From Euwallacea fornicatus (taxonomy: Eukaryota; Arthropoda; Insecta; Coleoptera; Curculionidae): DNA of 64,000 nt. Each line of letters begins with the position of its first letter. Position 1 is the stretch's first letter. The stretch spans positions 186,001 through 250,000 of the forward strand of contig NC_089557.1 in assembly GCF_040115645.1 (NCBI RefSeq), given 5' to 3'. The position numbers and the translations under genes are program-made. The notes beneath the pieces are model-generated. The model worked only from the letters and a program-made list of their open reading frames with translations, made no database searches and was not told the origin of the DNA. Below, piece after piece: positions 50,142 to 60,900 of this stretch.

Positions 50142-51955
50142 TAAATCGATGGAGCAGTGGCACAGTTATTTTTAATTGGGTTGATTGACAGCGGACGCGC
50201 ACAAACGAGACGACGCTGTTTCGCTAATCTGTTCGTTTGCATTCGCTAATGCTAATGACGAAAGCTAAATGACGGTAAAAATTACATATCAACCGAAAGC
50301 AAAAAAAAAATACTCGAAAAATCCCGGAGACTCAGATGGAGTCGCCGAACTGCCGGGCAAAATTTTTCAACGCGGGGCGGCGGAAATGCCAACAAAGCCG
50401 CCCCATTCCCCAAATAACACTGGCGTATTGAGAAATTGAGCCCTAGAACGGACGGAGTCCCGTCCGTTTCGAGTTAACACCGAATTGGCATTTCTCCATC
50501 GTTTCGTCCCGAAATCAAAGGTTCATTACTTGAGACGGACGCCCAATTCGGCAACTTTAACAGCTTCTTGAAACTGCTGGACCTCTTCAGAGTGCCCGGC
50601 TTCTCCTCCACCGGTTCCATAAGAAACATTCGAACCGTTTACTTCGCCACTATAACCACCATCACGAATTCTTCAGTTTTTCAATTTACACACACTACGC
50701 CCCTGAATTGTCCTGTGGGTATAAAGCACACATAAACTGTGCAACGTTACGGCTTTCACTCGAACTTTTGAGTTTGCTTCCTTATTGCACCGGCACATTC
50801 GGCGACCTTGAACAGAGGAAACTTCGTCAGGGAGTGTCGCCGTACTTCCTGAGGGATAGATAACGGGGGCGAAAGCGCGCCTTCGACGTATTTTCGTCTG
50901 GGGCGAACGCCTTTTTATATACGTAACACGAGCCCTACAATTTAATTTCGACATACGCACCCACGTCGAGTGCATCTCTACTATTCCAAGTGAAAACACA
51001 CTATTTCGTGGGGTTCGAGGACGTCAATGGTTTCAAAAATGTCGAGTGGGTGCACGATCTAAACGGGCACCGATGGCGCCACCGCCGAAAGCTGGTAATT
51101 GCGGAATCCCGGAAAAAGGAAACTGCCATTTTCCAATTTTCGTCCTTCCCGATGGGAAAGCGAAACGGCCCTGTCGCCCCTCCGAAATTTTGCGATTGCG
51201 GCAACGCCGCGCTGCGCGTTTATTTCCAAACTTGAATGTCATTCTTTGAGGACAAATCGCAGCGGCGCCGACGACGTTACCTGGATGGCAACTTTCGTGG
51301 AAATAACGAAACAATCACCCAATTACATGGCTTTGTTTCGGCGTTTCGATGGAAATTAACCTCTTGGCAAAGTAATCAGGACATTGAACTTTCGGCGCTA
51401 ACATCAGACGCGCGTTGCCAACAGGTTAGGCAGTGTTGGCGACTGGGACGAAATATCTGAGGTTAGGGATTTTCGTGTCAGAACTGCGCTACTGAATTGA
51501 ATGGCCAAAGCGGCCCAGCCGGGGTTCGCGAGCGAATCTTTCCTAGAGGGGTCGCAAAACTCGTTTCAGAAAAAGAGGCATAAAGTCATGGGAAGCAATT
51601 TATTTGAGACAGTTTGACAACGTGGCTGTGGCACTCACGTTAAACCTGCATGACGCAAAATTTCTACCGCAGTTGTCAATACTTTCAAGTTCAAAAGCCT
51701 ATTTTCAAAATCACAAATAAACAGAAAAATTTCATGACCGCACTGTATAAATATTTATCAAAAAAAATCTTTTAAGGACCGGGCACCGGGCATTTAAAAC
51801 GGGCGTAAATCTTCCCGTTGCATAATAAAAGCCGGTGGGTGCTTGAATGGGGCATAAATTTTGCTCTGGAAATAGATTCTGGACAACTACCGATGGCGTG
51901 TTTAAACACCTATAAACAGAAGATGCTGTCCAGAAACACATGTGTGTGTGTGTGT

Positions 51956-51997
<42 letters not shown>

Positions 51998-54900
51998 AAA
52001 ACCGGAAAAACGCATTGGGCAACGTTGCCAAAGCTAAAACGTGAAACCGGGTTAAGGCTAAAAATGGCGTCTGTACGCAGAAGATTCTTCAAGAGAACTT
52101 TACGCCTCGGGGCGAGAGAATTAGGTGTTTGTTCCCACTTAGCCCGAAACGACACTAAAAATAAACCGACAAAAAAAGGAGAAATTAAATGTAATTAAGA
52201 TCGGGTTCGCGCCTCGCTTTATGGCAGTTAAGGCTGACCCCCCTAACCCCACTTGCCACCGTGGATTCGTGCCGGCTGCTAATCGACCGTTTCCGAACTA
52301 GTTTTTAAGTCAACCTATCAAGCATTTATAAGAATATTAATAATTCACGTTATCGGAACAAATTCGCAGCGGCAGCAGCGAGACGGCAACGCCGCCACCG
52401 CACGAATGTGACAGTGACAATCACTTTCATCGCACCTGGAGACATCTAGTGAGGCCGTAGCATCGAATTTTTTGCATTAAAATAGACAATTTCTCCCGGT
52501 GCTTAGGATCTTTAATGTTGCATAAATACTGCGACGGAAACCATAAATTCGTTAGCGCACAAGTTTTGCCAAAACAAACGATTCTTCGGACAAATATTTA
52601 CAAGACTTGTCAATACACCTCAACGGTAATTGGTTTGCCCAGTTTTTGAAGTGAAACTCGCGAAAAAAGACCGAAAAAACCCGGGTGGGAGCATTAAAAA
52701 AAATAATAATAAAAAATTATATAACGATTCGATTGGCGCTGCGAAGTCCTGAAACAATCACACTTAAACCGTCCAAAAATAACGGGTAATAGTAATACCG
52801 GATGTGCTGTGTTTATAGTTCTGCCTTGCTCACTTTGAAGTTTGGGCGCGCCAAAGTAAACTGCATAAGGCACAATTTCCCCAAAGCGCAACTCAAATTC
52901 GAGTCGCTTAAGGGGAAACGCGACAAGTTGGCAACGGCGCAAACTGTCACATGCAGCCCCAACGATCTTGGTCACACCGGCGCCCTTGAGCGCGCGCTTC
53001 AAATTGTTCGATTTCGCCATTTTGTTTAAAAGACTTTTGCGATGAGTACGAAACTGAAAAGATAATCGCGTGCTGATAAACCGATAAATCCTCGCCCGTG
53101 GAAGGTCGTTTCTAGGTTTCCAGCCGGGGAATCGATGAAAGTATCGTTTTTTGCGGCGAAATCAAACACAATTTAATTAATTGCGGGGAAGTTTTATTGT
53201 GGGGAGTCATGGGCAGATAAAAATAACCGCCCCACTCGTAAATCACGCGTTCGGATCGGAACTTTCGGGTCCAATCGATTGTGGCGAAAACGCCGTTTTT
53301 TGTTATTTTTTTTTCCTTTCAAATCTTATGCGATTTACAAAAGGCGAGTTTATTTAACGTTTGCGGGTAACTTACAACCAAATTCAGACCGGCAAAATGT
53401 AAATATTTAATCATCTAAAATTAATGTGCATAAAGTTTGCCGGATTCGAATATTATCGTCGCGCACGAAAGAGATGATATATTTCTAATCTGGGATTTTG
53501 CGTCAGCAGCGGTATGGCTGCATCCACACAATCTAATTTGATGACATAACTAATATTTATAGTTCCAATTGATAAGAACGAGCGATATGGAAATTCGCAA
53601 CTGGGAAATCTAAAGCGAAACGGCACGCACGCCTAAGGTTACGTAAGCAAATGGCCCCAGGGTCTTCAATAATCATCACGTTAAACTCCATTCCAACAGG
53701 AAAGAAGCAGTCGAAAACGTGCACCAAGAGGCCCGACCGGTACGCTCTGCATATTTTTGCTAGTCAGGAATCAGTTTCCCTTTTTATCGGAACGGGGTCG
53801 GTGTTACACGTGGCGATTTCAAATTCGGGCAGATCCTTCCCGCAGCATTTCATGCGTCGAAGGCGTTAACTGTCACTGTGACTTATGTCGCATGCGCGCG
53901 TCATTTTGCCCCTATTGAAGTTGCCGGTCAAGTTCGAAAATATCCAGACAAATTCGAGACGACTTAATCAAATATGTCTGCGATAATTTACAGATAATGA
54001 TAAGGAGAAAAAATTGCTACGCCATTGCTTTTTCGGAGTGTTTATCTTCCTACATCAGCGAGTCGAACCACTGTACTTTTCGTGTTGAATTCGAAAATTG
54101 CAGCTCGACTATCGTTTTTTGGTCGGTTCGGAAATCTTCGGCACGACGGGAAACGAACATCGATGAATGTTCGAACAATTGAATTGCGCTCAGTGTTCCA
54201 GAGCCACCTTCGAGAAAATACCTAAATGATCCGACGTTCGCGAACGATGCACAAAACGGCACTTACTACTGAAATATGACAATTTAGGTACGAGAACGTG
54301 ATACGTTGCCTTAAAGGAAACTTGATTGTCTTTCAGCGCAATTGCAAATATATAGGGTGTGGTGTTTATGAAACGCACTTTGGGCAAGTCTGGCGTCCGA
54401 CCGTCAAAGTACCAGTTTCGGATCGTGCCACAAAATAGATCCGCTCTTTCTACATAGGCAGGGCCGGCCTTAGAAATTCGGCCCCCCTGGACGAAATTTT
54501 TTACCGGCGTTCTCCGCCCGCAAGAAGAAACATCGACCTGGGCCGTCGCCCAACCTCGCCCTCCCATAAGGCCGCCAGTGTGCATGGGGCAAATGCGTGA
54601 ACTTTTCCGAAAATCAGGCTTTCTCCGGACCTTATTTTACAAAAAAAAAACAAAAAAAAAAACAAAAAAAAAACAAAAAAAAAACGAACATCAATATTTC
54701 GAAAGCCGCTAGAGATAGATGTAGCAGGTGGATATTACGCCGAAACGGCCAGAAGGAAATTGGGAACCAAAAAATGAAATACCATACAAGGTGCCCCGTT
54801 TGCCAAATTGAAGCGGCTACTGGTTATGTGTTTGATGATACCCCAGCCCGCGTCTGCCTGTCAACTTTTCCCATTCGTTCTATTACATCTGGGAATAATG

Positions 54901-57900
54901 CCTCGGACACACGTAGAGGGGTTTCGCACATTTTAGGTATTCACCTCCCATACGATTTGATTCGCCGTTAATCGTCGCCTTTTCCGCTCGCCGAAACTTT
55001 AACAGAGGTTTTTTCGTTACGTTACCTTCGGTCGGTTTTATCCGAGAATAGCGTACAATCCCACCCCGATTAACGAGTGGCACGTTAGTCCCAAATAAAA
55101 TTGAAAAAAACAACCGATCCGCCCCAGCATACAGAACACATTCAGCTGTTTACAATCCTGTACACCTTTACATGGAGCACCCAAATGATCACCTCACTGG
55201 GAAATGCGAACATGCCCATTTGAAGAACTCTAATGGAAAGTGTGCCATATGCACTTATTTGTTTAACATTTGTGTGTCACTGTATCTTCGAAGGTACATC
55301 CCGAAAATAAATCCAAGGTCAACCTAAAGCCGATAAGCCCATCGGCCGCGGGCAAAACCCCATAAACAGACCGCTTGTGCGATTTCTACCTGTCCAATGT
55401 AAACAATTGTTGTTTACGTGCGAAAAGTTGGATGTCAACGGGTGGTGGGTGCAACAACGAAGCAACGAGGAAGGAAAACAAACGCCGTACGTTGCAAAAA
55501 TAATTCGAGACTTCGTCAGGGACCCGACGAACGCGCACGCGTGTCAAGAAACGGAGATGCGTCGCGTCGCGGACGCCGCGATCGACTAAACGATCAAAGC
55601 GGGCCACGATTTTGGCCAAGCGCGCCATGAGGGGGTGGATCGTATCACGAGGGAGACATAAATCCCGGCAGAGATTCGGTTTTGCGCCGGAAAAGCGAAA
55701 TTTCCAGATGCGGAGTTGCGCGAAAAACAAACGAACGAACGCCGGATAATTGGAATTAAATGCCTGTGGAGGTCATTAATGAGTGACGAGGCGCAGCTTA
55801 GGAAAAAAACGCGATTTCCTACCCAAAACCGTCTAATAATAGTTCTTGATGAAAACACCTGATCCGCTCAAGCTGGGCCTAAATCAACCCGAATATGCCA
55901 GGTATGTCTTCTATTGTCCTTTTGCACCTTTAGGATTCGTAACGTTTTCCCTCCTTTTCGTAATTTATGTCTCTGAGGGTACGCAAGAAGGGTTAATTCC
56001 GGACGGCATTTCAAAAGCCCCCTCCCCTGCACCCGCCGCGTATGCCGTGTTCTTTTGACCGAGCTCGTGGCAGTATATCTGCGAAGGCCCGGTACGTCAA
56101 GCTTTGTCCGCAAAATAATTCCCATAGAAATGCAGAAATTGGCCAATGCTCCGCTCTGACTTCGTGATTTGCGTGAAAATGGACAAACCGGGCCTAAGAA
56201 ATTCTGGATAATGACAGTAATAGGTTTTACTGGCAACTATTCAAGATGATAAAGACGCTTTAGTCCTCATTTGGGTGTACCCAGTAGGGGATGTTCCCAG
56301 AACCGGCGTCTAGATACCAGACATTTCCCCATGGCGGAAGAACCTACCGATATTTTACGCGGTAGGTTTTGGAAAGTTCCAGAAAACACTCACAAAGTTC
56401 TACAACAGCATTAATTGGACTCATTCTCATTACGAACACGATTTGTTTATAAAATGAATAATTACTGACGAAATCACACATGCTGATCACTTACCTGTTT
56501 CCGAACTCTCCAACAAGCTCTCCTTTTCCTCTTGCTGCCGTTTCTCTCGCTCGTCTAAGCAAAAGACGAAGTTTTTTTTTTTTAATAATTCTTCGGGAAA
56601 ACTTAAAAACTTACTTTGGATGAACTGCGACACCTTCTTTTGCCTGCTCTGGTCGCTGTTCTCGCGGCGCATCGCGATGAACTTACTGATTCTGCCTTCT
56701 TTCGCTTTGAAAGGTCCCGGACAATAGTCTTCGTACTGTTTCACACAGTTTTGGTGGAGATTAATGTTGCAGGCTGAAACGAAATTTACTGGTATTACTG
56801 AATATAGCAAAGTGGAGAGATTGTCCGAACGTAAATTTGCGAATTATTATTGCAGTGTGAACGTAACGCATAGTAGAAACCACATCTATCTAGATCCTCG
56901 TTGTATCTACCTTTGCCTAAACGCGAAAAACTCCAAACTGCATGAATTTTTACGAATGTTGCTCCGCCGATCAGTTTCCGTGATATTAGCGCATAAAAAC
57001 ACGTGAGTCGATTTAGGCTTTGAAACGTTTAAATTCAGTTCTCGTTCAGAGATAGTTTCGAGCTAAAAATCAACTTACCGGTACATTGATAGCCCTGCGG
57101 ACAGATGCCATAGATGATCTGATGGCAGTAGTAGCACGACATAACGGTGAAATACTGCTGCGCCACAAACTGGTGACTCAAATGGCTGAGTTTTCTCCAG
57201 GGCAAGTGGTAACCTCCCAAGTACTTGTCCACCAGCTTGGCCTTGAACGAGCGCTCCTTGTTCACGAACGTGGGCACCCGGTCCAAGTCGCAATTCTGCG
57301 AACTTTTCAATATCTTGAAAACCCTGGTCAGGATGGTAATCAACGCGGCAGCCAGATAGTACTTTTGAGGATCGCAGTGCTCCTTCTCGATTTCCTCTAA
57401 ATAGAGCTCGACTTTCGGCACGAAGAGACTCTCGTACAGTTTGGCTTCTTTGGCTTTATCGTTGTAATGATCCTGGCAATTCCACATTAAAAAAATACTA
57501 TTAAAATAAGGGAAAAAAAAAATGATTTACCATCAATTCCTGATCAGTGGGCCCGTAAATAGTCCCCAACCCGGCGGTCCTCTTCTGCTGGAAATCAGCC
57601 AATTGCCTCGTCAGCTCTTCCTTGGCCCTCTGCCGCGCCTTCCAAAATATCTTCCGCATTATCTCCTCTTTTTCATACTCCTTGGTCAAATCTTCGTCAA
57701 TTTCCCTTGCGATGTTTTCGTCCACATTATTCAGTCTCAATGGCTAAAAAACCTCATTACAAATTAAAATTACTAAAGCGACAGATGCAACTTACAGCAC
57801 CCGGCACAAGGAAACAGGAATGGATTTCGAACGCCCATTTTCGCATCTCCTTGGCGTTGCCTTCCTTGTAAAGGTCAGTCAGGAGGTAGAAAAGGAGGCT

Positions 57901-60900
57901 GTTGGGGTCGGCATTGGACAAAACGTAGTTCATGAAGACCGCGAGATGGGGCAGGTGCTCCCAAAGGCGAGCGAGAGATTTGAAGTAGCCGTGATCTTCT
58001 ACTTGTTCCTGAAATATCCCGGAAAATAATCAAATTTAGGATTGTTTGGAGGGATAAATACTTACGATGTCTAAGTCAGATATATCGTCGTCTTCCATGC
58101 TTATTATAGTTTGTTGAGCTACGCGAGAGTTGGCTGCGCGAATGTGCGGAGTCGAGGAATGCTCCTGGTCCGAAAATGGTTCATTTGGAGAACACTAAAC
58201 CCAAATAAATTTTTCGTAAATCTGCAAATTTAACTGTTCACAAATGTACCATCGTGGAATCAAATGTCCCATCGAACGAGTCGCCCATTCGTGGCGTGCG
58301 ATTCGGTTCCGGACTAGGATAAGGCGGTGGTGGTGTTCCAGGTGGTGTACCGGATCTTCTGGGTTCCGACCCACCATCTGTGGTCGTAACCAGACATTCC
58401 GGGTTCGACTTTGTTCGATGGTGCTTCACACTAGCTGCTGCCTGTAAAAACAACTCTTTTAGCTTTAGTTAAAGATAGTCAGGTATTACACAGAAACTGA
58501 CAACAATGAAAACAAACTTGCTGCTGTGTCTTTACAGGATGTTTCGAAAGAAGGTTACGCGATTCCAAGCTAGTAATCGGCAAAATGTAATTATCCATTT
58601 TTTCATACTTAGATAATGGCAAAATGGCGAATGCAAAGTTTATGGTTTCACCCCCCCTCCAAATCTACCATTTATGTATTTGGCTATTAAATATAGCTAA
58701 AGATATGGCTTGTATCTCGTTCTATGTATTACCCCATGTAAAATTGTTTGGAGAATATGATTCACGCAAAGTTGTCGCGAAACACCCTGTATATGTACGT
58801 CGCCAAGTGTCATTTACCTACAGTTATTATTGACAATCAACTAAGTTTTGCCATTCTATCGCTTGTGATGTCAAAGGACAACTGATAATTGGAGCTGAAA
58901 CAAACTCAACTTTGACGTTAATGACTTTGAAAACCACATAAATCTAATTTAGCATTATGGAAACATAATTGTCACTTTTCCACCAATGAGACGGAAGCTT
59001 TACTAGTCACGCGACAAGACACGCAAAATCCAGGTCCGGAATGGCTCAATGATAAAGTGTACTTACGGCGTCACTATGCAAGGAAGTGCACGTGGCCACT
59101 AGGGGGTAAGACATTTGTTTGTCAATGGAGTTAGCCGCCGACGAATCGTTTGTGTGCGTGTTGTGAGGTGGGTAAGTGCGGGGTGGTAGTGGGGGAGGAA
59201 CGTCACCAAACACGGGCTAGAAAAAGAAAGGGGGGCGCTTGAGGTTAGCTTCCACAACCGGCTGTTAATGAAGGGTTAGTTTAAGCGTCAAAAAACGAGC
59301 GGATTAGGTCTGTTGGGTAATTCACACAAAGTGGAAGCTCGGTAAGAGCGATGACTGAGTAAATAAGAAAGGTAGAGCCTGGTTCTCATAATTATACATT
59401 TATTGCGATAAGATGACTAAAATATCTTAGAAACGTGTTCAAAAAATGTTTATCAATTGTTGATAAAATAGTGGAGATACCATATGAGTGGAAAAATCTT
59501 GTAGAAATCGCTTCTGTCGAGTTGGATTTTTGGAGTATTGAAATGGAAATTCTTTAAAAATTTAGATTTTAGTTAAATCCTGACAAAATGGTGCAAATAT
59601 TGGGTAAGTGTAACTCAAATTTAAAGCCAACTGAAAGAAAAACTGGCAAATAAACTATTTACATAACTATGTTCTATACATTTCAGGCGAATCGTCCTTT
59701 TTTTGGTTTTTATTTAATTTGAAAATAATCCTTAGCACACATGTAGGGATCACTGGAACGATGTAATTGCACACAATTCTTAGTTAGAACTAATACTACT
59801 TACAAATTACCAACCTTAGTAAAGGATGAATGTTATTCGTGTTCATTTTAACTGAAAATAGAATGCAATTCCACCTCTGCAATGATCCCCACTTGTTTGT
59901 GAGGTCTTACTCCTAAACAAGATGCAAGAATATGTACATACATGCTGCTACTACGACTACTAAACTCCATAGGATGCATTTCATTCGGATGAAAATTCTA
60001 GTCAAGCAACAAATACAGAGTTCCTGCATTTACGAGAACCAGGCTGAACTTCACTCAAAAACCCGAACTTACCTGGTCCCTCCTGGGCGTATTCGCGTTA
60101 ATTTCGTTAGAGAGGAACAATGAATTAATATCTGAATGTTTATTTCGCTTAGGCAAAGGCGGAGGCTCATCGGAGTTAGTTCTTCTTACAGGCGAGTTCA
60201 TATTACTTGGAGAGGAAATCGGACGATTACAATGAGATTCTGACGCAGGACCGTGATGCTATAAAAAGTCACAAATGTACCCACGAATGGCATTATAACT
60301 GACGGGATCTGAGGAAAGAAAAAATGAAAATACCTCAGACAAAGTTCTGGCGAGATTGTCCTGCAAAGTGCGCAAATTCTTCTCCACTTTGGTCAGCTCC
60401 TGACGCTTTTTTTCATTAGGTGAATTAGCCACTTCTCCCTGTAGCTTCACTAAATGGTGCTGCTCCTTCTCTATCATTAGCAAGTAGTATTGTTCCTTTT
60501 CCTGCTGCAATTGATGCTGTTTTTCGTTCTAAAAAAAGACATCAGCAAAAATTCCTTATTGAGAGACAAAAACTCACATCAACTGGCCGAGGAGCCGTTA
60601 TTCTCGTGCTTAACGGAAGACTAGCTGGTCGAGAACTTTGAGATCTTAATGGAGAATTTCTTTGCTGGACTGTTAGGACTACTTGAGCATGTGCTGAAAT
60701 TATGTAAAAGTGATGGCTAGGACTGATATATTAGTAAAAAACGAACCTTTAATCAAACCAACTACATCGGTATGCGTGGAATGCATAACGTTGGTACCGT
60801 TAACCTGCATTATTTTATCTCCCGCGTGCAAACCTGCCTTCTCAGCGGGCCCCCCTGGAACCCAACAAAAAATTCAAATGCTTATCACACAGTACAACCA

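Larger units (their letters stand above)
46343..56494 (-). other. Long RhoGEF2 intron, upstream part
   Basis: This is the part of the 12.3 kb intron between exon 14 and the internal cassette. It should contain the promoter of the short isoform next to 46342. It also holds a perfect 26-bp palindrome (46933-46958), a DDE transposase fragment (47441-47570), poly-A, (TG)n and (CA9)n tracts and GC-rich patches at 48540-48960 and 51000-51340. A starting-codon context at 53020 is discussed as a finding. No other gene was recognised. Confidence 0.6.

Noticed and set aside
51732..52198. Threonine/histidine- or valine-repeat open frames
   Set aside because: They are translations of the (TG)n microsatellite.
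54190..54585. 131-codon minus-strand open frame
   Set aside because: Contains a transposon-end-like motif and no domain; no acceptor or donor consistent with RhoGEF2 exon phases.
55386..55730. 114-codon minus-strand open frame
   Set aside because: Arg-rich reading in a GC-rich block, open on the other strand as well, no recognisable domain.
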